This document shows, in pieces, positions 1 to 5,922 of a stretch of DNA of 5,970 bases. Origin of the DNA: Blastocatellia bacterium (lineage in GTDB: Bacteria; Acidobacteriota; Blastocatellia; Pyrinomonadales; Pyrinomonadaceae); the NCBI GenBank assembly GCA_003175865.1, contig PSRF01000248.1, positions 1-5,970 on the forward strand. Reading direction: 5' to 3'. A program made the translations under genes and the position numbers. Below the pieces are notes generated by a model. The model saw only the letters and a program-made list of their open reading frames with translations. It was not told the origin of the DNA and did no database searches. Position 1 is the first letter of the stretch, and every line of letters starts with the position of its first letter.

Positions 1-72
1 ACCGTGATCCACGTGCCCAATCGTCCCGATGTTCACGTGCGGTTTCGAACGGTCAAATTTTTCCTTCGACAT
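1..72 (-). CDS. tuf: Elongation factor Tu, N-terminal 24 codons (cut by window edge)
   Basis: EF-Tu is the GTPase that carries aminoacyl-tRNA to the ribosomal A site in the cytoplasm. Only the first 24 codons are present. They read [20 protein letters not shown] followed by VDHG, which is the hallmark EF-Tu start leading into the G1 P-loop (GHVDHGKT); the window ends just before the KT. The ATG is preceded by a purine-rich run (GGGGAAAAAAGAG) that can serve as a loose ribosome binding site. It lies 76 nt downstream of fusA in the same direction, the classical last position of the str operon. Since only the start is visible, I cannot say whether this is the only tuf copy in the genome. The truncation is the window boundary, not a mutation. 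Confidence 0.96.
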   Translation of the reverse strand, partial: MSKEKFDRSKPHVNIGTIGHVDHG

Positions 73-95
73 CTCTTTTTTCCCCGCTTTATTTG

Positions 96-112
96 GCACG
101 GACGATCCGTGC
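96..112 (-). other. Perfect hairpin in the fusA-tuf spacer
   Basis: GCACGGA and TCCGTGC form a perfect 7-bp stem around a 3-nt loop, 23 nt before the tuf start codon. There is no T-run after it on either strand (the minus strand continues CAAATAAAG), so it does not look like an intrinsic terminator. It could be an mRNA stability or processing element, or could influence tuf translation; that is inference. No convincing -35/-10 pair for a separate tuf promoter was seen in this spacer. Confidence 0.55.
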
Positions 113-148
113 ATCATTCAAAATAAAAAGCACAGACCGAAGCCTGCG

Positions 149-2248
149 CTACTTGCTAGCTACTCCCTGAACTTTTGCGATGACCTCTTCCGCGATGTTC
201 TTCGGTGCCTGCTCGTAGCGCTCGAAGTGCATCGTTGAGGTCGCCCGACCTTGTGTGGCCGAGCGTAAATCCGTCGTGTACCCAAACATCTCCGACAGCG
301 GCACGAATGCAGTGATGACCTGCGCACCGCCGACGCGCGGTTCCATACTCTCAATGCGACCGCGTCGGGAATTCAAGTCGCCATTCACAGCACCGGTGTA
401 ATCGTTTGGCGTAACAACTTCGACGCGCATGATCGGTTCGAGCAACACGGGCTTCGCCTTCTTAACTGCATCCTGGAACGCAAGTGACCCGGCAATGTGG
501 AACGAACGCTCGTCTGAGTCGACTTCGTGATACGAACCGAACACAAGTCGCACCCTGATATCGACCATCTCGTAACCAGCGAGGAATCCACGCTCCATCG
601 CGTCTTTGATTCCCTGCTCAACCGGCTTGATGTACTCGCGCGGAATCGCACCACCCGTAATGTTGTTTTCGAACACGAAACCTTCGCCGGGTGCAGGCTC
701 AATTTCGATCTCGACGTGTCCGTACTGACCACGACCACCAGTTTGCTTCTTATAAACTTCCTTGCCAGGAGCTGCCTGAGTGATCGTTTCGCGATAGGCC
801 ACCTGCGGTTTTCCGACGTTCGCCTCGACGCCAAATTCGCGCTTCATACGATCGACGATGATTTCCAGATGGAGTTCACCCATGCCTGCAATGATCGTCT
901 GACCCGTTTCTTGATCAGTCGAAACATTAAACGACGGATCCTCTTGAGCAAGGCGATTCAACGCCACACCTAGCTTGTCCTGATCCTGGCGTGTCTTCGG
1001 CTCAACCGCTACGCGAATAACGGGTGCCGGAAACTCCATCGCCTCGAGAACTACAGGTTTGTTGTCGTCGCAAATCGTGTCGCCGGTAGTAACCTGCTTC
1101 ATACCACCAATGGCGATAATCTCGCCGGCGCTTGCCGCTTCGATATCCTCACGCTTGTTTGCGTGCATACGCATCAAGCGACCAACGCGCTCTTTCGAGT
1201 CTTTGACGGGATTGTAGGCGTAGGAACCAGCCTTAATCGTGCCACTGTAAATCCGCACAAATGACAGTTGGCCCAGATGCTTGTCAGCCATGATCTTGAA
1301 CACAAGACCTGAAAACGGCGCACCTGCATCAGCCGGACGCTTTTCGACTTCACCAGTTTTTGGATTTACACCTTCAACTGGTGGGATATCGAGGGGCGAT
1401 GGCAAGTAGTCAACAACCGCATCGAGCAGCGTCTGCACACCTTTGTTCTTGAATGCGGAGCCTGTGACAACCGGAACAAGTTTTAATTCAATTGTTCCCT
1501 TGCGAAGACCAGCACGGATTTCCTTTTCCGAGATCTCTTCACCTTCGAGGTATTTGTGCATTAAGTCGTCGTCGATGCTCGCAACTGCTTCCAGGAGCTT
1601 TTCACGTGCGGCGGCGGCGGCATCTTTCAAATCATCCGGAATCTCAACGACTTCATACTCAGCACCTTTACTCTCGTCGTTCCAAATCAGACCCTTCATC
1701 CCGATCAAATCGACAACTCCTTTGAGTTGATCTTCGAGACCGATTGGAATTTGAAGGGCTACGGGGTTGGCACCAAGGCGGGTAATGATTGACTCAAAGG
1801 ACCGATCGAAGGATGCGCCTGCGCGGTCGAGCTTGTTAATAAAGCAAATTCTGGGAACGCCGTACTTGTCGGCCTGACGCCAGACTGTTTCAGACTGAGG
1901 CTCAACACCTGCAACACCATCAAAGACGGCCACAGCACCGTCGAGCACACGAAGTGAACGTTCTACTTCCATGGTGAAGTCGACGTGGCCCGGAGTATCG
2001 ATGATATTGATGCGATGGTCGACACTGTTTCTTTCCCAGAAACACGTAGTCGCGGCGCTCGTAATAGTGATACCGCGCTCCTGCTCCTGTTCCATCCAGT
2101 CCATCGTCGCCGTACCCTCGTGCACCTCGCCGATTTTGTGCGTGATGCCGGTGTAGTAAAGGATACGTTCAGTCGTGGTGGTCTTACCGGCATCGATGTG
2201 AGCCATGATGCCGATATTTCTGAATTTGCTTAGGTCGTGCTTAGCCAT
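149..2248 (-). CDS. fusA: Elongation factor G (ribosomal translocase GTPase)
   Basis: EF-G catalyses GTP-driven translocation of tRNA and mRNA on the ribosome and, with RRF, ribosome recycling. With the start chosen here the protein has 699 residues, normal for EF-G (about 690-705). Visible motifs: G1 AHIDAGKT at residues 16-23, the switch I signature QERGITIT at 56-63, G3 DTPGH at 84-88 with the catalytic His, G4 NKLD at 138-141, and G5-region SAFKNKG at 264-270. Domain II follows, then the domain III/IV junction with GGRGQYGH, the domain IV tip region FGSYHEVDS, and the domain V stretch [13 protein letters not shown] and PLSEMFGY. It ends in TAG. An in-frame GTG at 2278 would add 10 residues, but those codons come from the repeat upstream; the ATG at 2248, giving [21 protein letters not shown], is the family start and has a purine-rich AAGAAAAGG before it. 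It sits 81 nt after rpsG and 76 nt before tuf. Confidence 0.98.
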   Translation of the reverse strand: MAKHDLSKFRNIGIMAHIDAGKTTTTERILYYTGITHKIGEVHEGTATMDWMEQEQERGITITSAATTCFWERNSVDHRINIIDTPGHVDFTMEVERSLRVLDGAVAVFDGVAGVEPQSETVWRQADKYGVPRICFINKLDRAGASFDRSFESIITRLGANPVALQIPIGLEDQLKGVVDLIGMKGLIWNDESKGAEYEVVEIPDDLKDAAAAAREKLLEAVASIDDDLMHKYLEGEEISEKEIRAGLRKGTIELKLVPVVTGSAFKNKGVQTLLDAVVDYLPSPLDIPPVEGVNPKTGEVEKRPADAGAPFSGLVFKIMADKHLGQLSFVRIYSGTIKAGSYAYNPVKDSKERVGRLMRMHANKREDIEAASAGEIIAIGGMKQVTTGDTICDDNKPVVLEAMEFPAPVIRVAVEPKTRQDQDKLGVALNRLAQEDPSFNVSTDQETGQTIIAGMGELHLEIIVDRMKREFGVEANVGKPQVAYRETITQAAPGKEVYKKQTGGRGQYGHVEIEIEPAPGEGFVFENNITGGAIPREYIKPVEQGIKDAMERGFLAGYEMVDIRVRLVFGSYHEVDSDERSFHIAGSLAFQDAVKKAKPVLLEPIMRVEVVTPNDYTGAVNGDLNSRRGRIESMEPRVGGAQVITAFVPLSEMFGYTTDLRSATQGRATSTMHFERYEQAPKNIAEEVIAKVQGVASK

Positions 2249-2261
2249 TGCCTTTTCTTGC

Positions 2262-2324
2262 CAGTTGTCAGTGGTCACGTATCAGTTGATGTCTTAACAA
2301 CTGACTACTGACCACAGACGACGG
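2262..2324. repeat. Heptamer-repeat hairpin in the rpsG-fusA spacer
   Basis: The spacer reads in units of seven. Left side: CAGTTGT, CAGTGGT, CACGTAT, CAGTTGA (2262-2289). Right side: ACAACTG, ACTACTG, ACCACAG, ACGACGG (2297-2324). The sides are inverted relative to each other. Positions 2271-2288 pair with 2298-2315 at 14 of 18 positions, with one 4-nt internal mismatch block and a 9-nt loop. No T-run follows, so it is not a typical terminator. Short tandem 7-bp repeats are known from cyanobacteria (STRR families); relation to those is inference. It occupies most of the 81-nt gap and runs to within 14 nt of the fusA ATG. Confidence 0.75.
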
Positions 2325-2329
2325 ACCAA

Positions 2330-2800
2330 TTACCATTTGTAATGCGCGAACGCTTTATTAGCGTCAGCCATGCGATGCGTGTCTTCCTTCTTCTTGACAG
2401 CGTTACCGCGATTATTCGCAGCATCCAGGATCTCTGCTGCCAGCCGGTCCGTCATTGTCTTTTCGCCACGTCCACGCGCGTACGAAACAATCCAGCGGAT
2501 AGCCAACGCACCCCGTCTCTCTTGATGAACTTCAATCGGCACCTGATAAGTCGAACCACCAACGCGTCGCGACTTCACTTCCACGGTTGGTTTGACGTTA
2601 TCAATTGCTCGCTTAAAAACTTTGAGAGGCTCTTCGCCGGTTTTCTCGCCGAGCTGGCGCATCGCATCATAGAAAATGCTTTCGGCTAAAGACTTCTTGC
2701 CGTCCCACATGACGCCACAAATGAATTTCGTAACCAGTGGGCTGTTGTAAACAGGATCGGGAAGTACGTCTCGTCGTTCTGCTACTCTTCGTCTCGGCAT
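2330..2800 (-). CDS. rpsG: 30S ribosomal protein S7
   Basis: S7 is a primary 16S rRNA binding protein that nucleates assembly of the 30S head and lies near the E site. The 156-residue protein has the standard length. It begins [10 protein letters not shown], continues with [14 protein letters not shown] and the conserved core [16 protein letters not shown], then [10 protein letters not shown] and the C-terminal helix [20 protein letters not shown], ending AHYKW and TAA. It lies between rpsL and fusA, its usual place. Immediately upstream of the ATG the mRNA reads GGAACCTATTTGTT, with no good Shine-Dalgarno at normal spacing, so initiation may depend on coupling to rpsL or on leader structure. 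In E. coli S7 represses its own operon by binding the rpsL-rpsG spacer; here that spacer is filled with a repeat hairpin that does not obviously resemble the E. coli site. Confidence 0.98.
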   Translation of the reverse strand: MPRRRVAERRDVLPDPVYNSPLVTKFICGVMWDGKKSLAESIFYDAMRQLGEKTGEEPLKVFKRAIDNVKPTVEVKSRRVGGSTYQVPIEVHQERRGALAIRWIVSYARGRGEKTMTDRLAAEILDAANNRGNAVKKKEDTHRMADANKAFAHYKW

Positions 2801-2814
2801 AACAAATAGGTTCC

Positions 2815-2890
2815 GGGTGTCAGGTGTCAGGTGTCGGCATCATCTGCTCTCCAGTTAACCGGACGCCCCGACACCTGACGCCCGGCACCC
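2815..2890. repeat. Long heptamer-repeat hairpin in the rpsL-rpsG spacer
   Basis: The left arm 2815-2837 contains GTGTCAG, GTGTCAG, GTGTCGG in tandem (2817-2837) after GG. The right arm 2868-2890 is its reverse complement except at three positions, giving a 23-bp imperfect stem with a 30-nt loop. On the minus-strand transcript the three differences appear as one G-U pair and two mismatches; on the plus strand as two G-U pairs and one mismatch. The element fills most of the 95-nt spacer and ends 14 nt before the rpsG ATG. It shares its 7-nt period and a CTGAC-type core with the element at 2262-2324, so both probably belong to one dispersed repeat family. Confidence 0.8.
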
Positions 2891-2895
2891 TTTTC

Positions 2896-3279
2896 TTATT
2901 TCGCGCTCGCTTTCGGCCGTTTTGCACCGTATTTCGACCGACCCTGCTTGCGATCGGCAACGCCTACGGAATCCAAGGTCCCGCGAATCACGTGGTAACG
3001 CACGCCCGGAAGATCTTTGACGCGACCTCCACGGATCAAAACAATCGAGTGTTCCTGCAGGTTGTGGCCAACCCCCGGAATATAGGTGGTGACCTCAATT
3101 CCGTTTGTTAATCGGACACGCGCCACCTTACGAAGTGCCGAATTTGGTTTTTTCGGCGTCTGCGTATAAACGCGAGTGCAAACTCCACGCTTCTGCGGTG
3201 AGCTTTGCAAAGCAGGACTGGCGGTCTTGTACTTGACCTGCTGGCGACCCTTGCGAACGAGTTGGTTTATCGTCGGCAC
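2896..3279 (-). CDS. rpsL: 30S ribosomal protein S12
   Basis: S12 sits at the decoding centre of the 30S subunit and influences accuracy and streptomycin response. The 127-residue protein begins [11 protein letters not shown] after the initiator and contains [20 protein letters not shown] and [20 protein letters not shown]. Lys43 and Lys88, the usual streptomycin-resistance positions, are both wild type, and Asp89, the residue methylthiolated by RimO in E. coli, is present. The short basic C-terminal tail ([12 protein letters not shown]) is typical. The start codon is GTG, supported by an AGAGGT Shine-Dalgarno 5 nt upstream and by exact agreement with the family N-terminus. It is the first gene of the operon, behind a long leader; the stop is TAA. 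Confidence 0.98.
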   Translation of the reverse strand: MPTINQLVRKGRQQVKYKTASPALQSSPQKRGVCTRVYTQTPKKPNSALRKVARVRLTNGIEVTTYIPGVGHNLQEHSIVLIRGGRVKDLPGVRYHVIRGTLDSVGVADRKQGRSKYGAKRPKASAK

Positions 3280-3657
3280 TGTTTACCTCTTAATTACTGG
3301 CGCTTTTAGCGCGCAAAAGGGCGCTTACCTGCCTCTTTCCGGAACTAGTCCGGCAGTCAGCGCAGGCGGCTGCCCTGTAAGATCTTTTGATTAGGGACGT
3401 TCTGAATTCGCTATCAGGCGGGTGCGGATTGTGGCTTCCCTCGAGCCAAAACTTTTCTGTGGCGTCGCATTTGGACGAGAAGGGTGAACCTTCGCGCGGG
3501 CATGCATTGGAGCGGCAACAAATCGAGCCACGACGCAGGCCATTTACGCCACAATAACTGTCAACCGGCCTTCAATTTCTTTTCAGCCGCGCAACGCCTC
3601 CACACCGACAGAACCTACTGGACGTTGCATAGTAGACTTCAGACTCTGTGTCCGAAA
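3280..3657 (-). promoter_or_regulatory. Long structured 5' leader of the str operon
   Basis: If transcription starts about 7 nt past the -10 box, the rpsL leader is near 380 nt. I see no convincing protein gene here. On the minus strand it holds several potential helices: CCGGA/TCCGG with a 5-nt loop, GGCAG/CTGCC, TGGCT/AGCCA with a 7-nt loop, GCGCT/AGCGC just before the Shine-Dalgarno, and a longer-range pairing of GTGGCGT (3546-3552) with ACGCCAC (3459-3465). None is followed by a T-run, so attenuation by an intrinsic terminator is not visible. A regulatory role, such as binding by a ribosomal protein, is inference; no known leader motif was recognised. Confidence 0.5.
3285..3290 (-). promoter_or_regulatory. 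Shine-Dalgarno of rpsL
   Basis: On the minus strand AGAGGT lies 5 nt before the GTG at 3279. It is the best Shine-Dalgarno sequence among the four str genes visible here and fixes the GTG as start. Confidence 0.85.
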
Positions 3658-3663
3658 CGGCAG

Positions 3664-3692
3664 ACTATACGGATGCGACGCACTTGTGTCAA
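3664..3692 (-). promoter_or_regulatory. Strong sigma70-type promoter driving the str operon
   Basis: Reading the minus strand, TTGACA (3687-3692) is followed after exactly 17 bp by TATAGT (3664-3669). The -35 matches consensus fully and the -10 at five of six positions. Predicted start of transcription is about 3657, heading into rpsL. Being the best promoter in the window and upstream of highly expressed ribosomal genes, it is the likely main str promoter. No AT-rich UP element is obvious directly upstream. Confidence 0.8.
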
Positions 3693-3752
3693 GCAAGGAC
3701 GGACGGATCTGCTTGTTAGACCGTAATTTATTTCCCACTGCGGCAGTTGAAA

Positions 3753-3923
3753 CTACGCAAGTACTTTAACCAAATACCAGATTCCGACAGCAAAACCACC
3801 TAACACCAAAATCAGGAGAAGTATTGCCACGGCTACAATCAGCTTGAATTTCCGATATCGGTTTTTGTCTGGCGGGGCTAACGAGCCTTGCGGGAAATAC
3901 GGTGGTGGCGTGTACGTAGCCAT
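3753..3923 (-). CDS. Small single-pass membrane protein, 56 residues
   Basis: ATG to TAG gives 56 codons. The product begins MATYTPPPYFPQGSLAPPDK, a proline-rich stretch, followed by a basic segment NRYRKFK (21-27) and one strongly hydrophobic helix of about 25 residues (about 28-52: LIVAVAILLLILVLGG and onward), ending LVKVLA. Composition, charge placement and the AAGG 5 nt before the ATG argue for a real gene. It starts 18 nt after the stop of the TPR lipoprotein gene on the same strand, so they are probably cotranscribed. The basic residues before the helix suggest the N-terminus stays in the cytoplasm. I do not recognise the family; a role with the upstream lipoprotein is only suggested by position. 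The gene falls below common length cut-offs and could easily be missed. Confidence 0.75.
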   Translation of the reverse strand: MATYTPPPYFPQGSLAPPDKNRYRKFKLIVAVAILLLILVLGGFAVGIWYLVKVLA

Positions 3924-3941
3924 AATTGCCTTGAATCACTA

Positions 3942-4661
3942 CTAATTATTCGCCGGAGTCGGGTTATGCGGAGGTCCTGGTTCGCCGGCTTTTTTGAGTT
4001 CATCTTCTTTCTGCTTCTTCAACAGATCTTCCTGATGTTTACGGCCAACCTGAATTCTCTTAACGCCTTCACGGGCCTCGTCGAGTGCGTCCGCCGCGCG
4101 ATAGTTATCTGGATCCAGTTCGAGCGACTTTGAAAAAGCAGCTACCGCCTCATCATATTGCGCAAGTTTTGTTAAGGCGGCACCGAGGTCGTAGTACATG
4201 TCGGAGTCGTCTTTCTTAAGCTTTATTGCTTGCCGATATTCGCGAGTCGCGTCGCTGAACTGGTGCAGTGCAGCGTATGTCTGGCCGAAATCATAGTGTG
4301 CTTCGGCATCGTCGGGATTTTTCTCCAGATACTTCTTGAACGACTCAACGGCTTTCTTGTATTCAACGTCAGCCTCCTCCTGTTTGTTCAGCGCTTCGTA
4401 TGCCAACCCTAACCGAAAATGAGCGTCAGCGAGATCTGGATCGAGTTGCAGAGCCTGCCGAAACGCATCCGCTGCTTCGGAGTCTTGATCGGATCGATAA
4501 AGTTGTTTGCCCTTTTCAAGTAATGACTTCGCCTGTGCGTCGCTTGTCGAAGACTTTGGTCCGACGTCACCTGAATTCGTGCTGGTACCCGAATGCGTTC
4601 CCCGATGACAACCGGCGGCCAGAAGAACGCAGATCAACAGAATCAGAGCTCGTGAATTCAT
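3942..4661 (-). CDS. TPR-repeat lipoprotein
   Basis: With the ATG at 4661 the product has 239 residues and opens with a lipoprotein signal, MNSRALILLICVLLAAGC, with lipobox LAAGC and the lipidated Cys at 18. A Ser/Thr/Gly-rich linker (19-42) precedes four tetratricopeptide repeats: about 44-77 (ending ALQLDPDL), 78-118 (with about 6 extra residues, KKAVESFKKYLEKNPDD), 119-152, and 153-186 (SKSLELDPDN). A charged helix rich in Lys and Glu (about 187-225) and a Pro-rich tail GPPHNPTPANN follow. TPRs bind partner proteins, so this is probably an envelope-anchored scaffold; the partner is unknown. An in-frame upstream GTG... ORF extension to 4778 exists but would bury the signal peptide 39 residues in, so I reject it. 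The Shine-Dalgarno is poor (GAAGAG abutting the ATG). The next gene is the 56-residue membrane protein, 18 nt on. Confidence 0.88.
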   Translation of the reverse strand: MNSRALILLICVLLAAGCHRGTHSGTSTNSGDVGPKSSTSDAQAKSLLEKGKQLYRSDQDSEAADAFRQALQLDPDLADAHFRLGLAYEALNKQEEADVEYKKAVESFKKYLEKNPDDAEAHYDFGQTYAALHQFSDATREYRQAIKLKKDDSDMYYDLGAALTKLAQYDEAVAAFSKSLELDPDNYRAADALDEAREGVKRIQVGRKHQEDLLKKQKEDELKKAGEPGPPHNPTPANN

Positions 4662-4709
4662 CTCTTCAGATAAACTAGTGTTCAATGATGGCGCCGCAGA
4701 AGCCCTTGT

Positions 4710-4738
4710 ATCTAACGTGAATTCACTGGGCGAGTCAA
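4710..4738 (-). promoter_or_regulatory. Possible promoter of the TPR lipoprotein gene
   Basis: On the minus strand TTGACT (4733-4738) is separated by 17 bp from TTAGAT (4710-4715). The -35 matches consensus at five of six positions but the -10 at only three. The implied leader is about 40 nt. A 10-bp perfect palindrome, GTGAATTCAC (4717-4726), lies within the spacer and could be an operator or chance. Confidence 0.35.
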
Positions 4739-4772
4739 ACTCGAAAGCAACCATCAAGAATCCCTTGTGGAA

Positions 4773-4789
4773 ACACAATTAAATTGTGT
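4773..4789. promoter_or_regulatory. 17-bp perfect palindrome between divergent genes
   Basis: ACACAATT, one central A, then AATTGTGT form a perfect 8-1-8 inverted repeat. It lies in the 205-bp region between the divergent TPR lipoprotein and Ig-like protein genes, just upstream of an AT-rich stretch (4791-4803, TATTTTTATATTA) that may hold the plus-strand -10 box, although no matching -35 was found. Dimeric repressors or activators bind sites of this shape; which regulator is unknown. Confidence 0.45.
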
Positions 4790-4833
4790 GTATTTTTATA
4801 TTAAGCGGTTTACTCAGGTCGTGGCAGACGAAA

Positions 4834-4861
4834 CACTGTCTTATTAAGGGTTTAAGGAGTG
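4834..4861 (+). promoter_or_regulatory. Shine-Dalgarno and possible occluding hairpin of the Ig-like protein gene
   Basis: AAGGAG (4854-4859) lies 7 nt before a TTG codon and decides the start. The same bases can fold: CACT (4834-4837) with AGTG (4858-4861), and CTTA (4840-4843) with TAAG (4853-4856), around a 9-nt loop and a small internal loop. This would hide the Shine-Dalgarno. The ribosome site is well supported; control by the hairpin is inference. Confidence 0.6.
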
Positions 4862-4866
4862 AAATT

Positions 4867-5868
4867 TTGAGAAGTCAGAGTCGGATAGTTGGGTATATGG
4901 TAGTAGCTGTACTTGCAGGGGTTTGCTTATTGCCGAACCAGGCAGCTGCCCAGCAAGTTTCTATTGAAAAAACAAAGGGGACGACCGTTTACACGCCAGC
5001 GACTCTCACCTTGACCGCTGACACAAGCACAATAAATTCGTGCGCAGAAGTTCCAGTAGTTCATTTGATTGCGCGGGCCACTTCGCCAGACGGCAATCCA
5101 ATTCGTTATCGCTGGTCGACCAACAATGGACACATTAACGGCGATGGCGCATCAGTGAACTGGGATCTAGCGGGACTCGCTCCCGGCTATTACAAAGCCT
5201 CAGTTGAAACCATCACTGGCACCTCGGACAACGAATGTCAGGCATTTTCTTCAACCAACGTTCTCGTGACACCGTGCCCACCAGCACCTCCCGTTTGTCC
5301 GACTGTTTCTATAAGTTGTCCAACTGATATCGCGATCGATCGACCTTTGACCTTCAGTGCGAACCTGAGCGGGGGTTCAGGCAGTATCGCTCCCATTTAT
5401 AATTGGACAGTCTCGGCAGGAACAATAATAGACGGTCAAGGCACAAGCTCGATAAAAATCGACACCGCTGGTCTGGCTGGTCAAACAGTGCGTGCCACGC
5501 TGTCCATGGGTGGCTACACTTTGGATTGCTCCGCCAGTTGCGCTGTCCAGATGCCAGTACCAATACCCAGTTCACGTAAGTTCGATGAGTTCCCTGCAAT
5601 CTCACGCAATGACGAGAAAGCTCGCCTCGACAACTTGGCTGTTGAACTCCAAAACGATCCAACTGCCACAGCTTATGTGATCGTTCATCCCGGTCGTAAC
5701 AGCAAGTCCGGTGATGTGCAGAGACACACAAGTCGTGTTGTCGATTATCTCGTCAACACGCGTGCTATTGATTCAAAACGAATTGTGACGCTTGTTGGAG
5801 CAACACAGGAAGAGTTGATGGTCGAATTATGGCTGCGTCCGCAGGGCGCCACTCCTCCACGCCCTTAA
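4867..5868 (+). CDS. Exported Ig/PKD-like protein with OmpA-like C-terminal domain
   Basis: The start is TTG at 4867, chosen because AAGGAG stands 7 nt before it and because it places a classical signal peptide at the N-terminus: MRSQSR, a hydrophobic core, then LPNQAAA with likely cleavage after residue 28. The 333-residue precursor then has a beta-rich Ig/PKD-like domain (about 46-136, with RYRWSTNNGHINGDG and LAPGYYKASVE), a Cys/Pro hinge (CPPAPPVC, 137-144), a second similar domain (about 145-228, with YNWTVSAGTI), a short PVPIPSS linker, and an OmpA-like domain (about 237-324, with NDEKARLDNLAVELQNDP, VVDYLVNTRAID and RIVTL). Seven Cys in the mature protein suggest disulfides. By hand alignment on VVDYL, the Asp and Arg that bind diaminopimelate in E. 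coli OmpA are not conserved, so cell-wall binding is doubtful. Product is probably periplasmic or outer-membrane associated. Similar tails occur, as I recall, in Acidobacteriota proteins. An upstream GTG at 4786 lacks a ribosome site. Confidence 0.85.
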   Translation: MRSQSRIVGYMVVAVLAGVCLLPNQAAAQQVSIEKTKGTTVYTPATLTLTADTSTINSCAEVPVVHLIARATSPDGNPIRYRWSTNNGHINGDGASVNWDLAGLAPGYYKASVETITGTSDNECQAFSSTNVLVTPCPPAPPVCPTVSISCPTDIAIDRPLTFSANLSGGSGSIAPIYNWTVSAGTIIDGQGTSSIKIDTAGLAGQTVRATLSMGGYTLDCSASCAVQMPVPIPSSRKFDEFPAISRNDEKARLDNLAVELQNDPTATAYVIVHPGRNSKSGDVQRHTSRVVDYLVNTRAIDSKRIVTLVGATQEELMVELWLRPQGATPPRP

Positions 5869-5890
5869 CTAAAACTCCATTAGTGCACGG

Positions 5891-5922
5891 AAGGTCCCAC
5901 GCTTGACGCGCGGGACCTTTTT
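5891..5922 (+). terminator. Intrinsic terminator of the Ig-like/OmpA-like gene
   Basis: AAGGTCCC plus CGC, separated by one mismatch, pair with GCG plus GGGACCTT around a 5-nt TTGAC loop; the stem (8+3 bp) runs directly into TTTTT and then CTTAT. It begins 22 nt after the TAA at 5868. The minus strand has no T-run after the stem, so it acts on the plus strand only. Confidence 0.92.

Noticed and set aside
2342..2689. Plus-strand open frame of 115 codons within rpsG
   Set aside because: It is antisense to the unmistakable S7 gene and has no recognisable domain.
2815..2900. Plus-strand intrinsic terminator made of the repeat hairpin followed by TTTTCTTATT
   Set aside because: There is no plus-strand gene upstream for it to end; the T-rich stretch is the end of rpsL on the other strand.
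3559..3564. Second TTGACA on the minus strand inside the str leader
   Set aside because: No -10-like hexamer is found 15-19 bp downstream.
3484..3726. Plus-strand open frame of 80 codons opposite the str leader
   Set aside because: It covers the str promoter and leader on the other strand, has no Shine-Dalgarno, starts at a GTG, and its residue composition (many His, Arg, Cys) looks like non-coding translation.
4662..4778. N-terminal extension of 39 residues on the TPR lipoprotein
   Set aside because: It would place the lipoprotein signal peptide inside the protein and cover the likely promoter.
5354..5731. Minus-strand open frame of 125 codons within the Ig-like gene
   Set aside because: It is a shadow of a gene with a clear signal peptide and domain order; the antisense translation is Cys, Trp and His rich with no motif.
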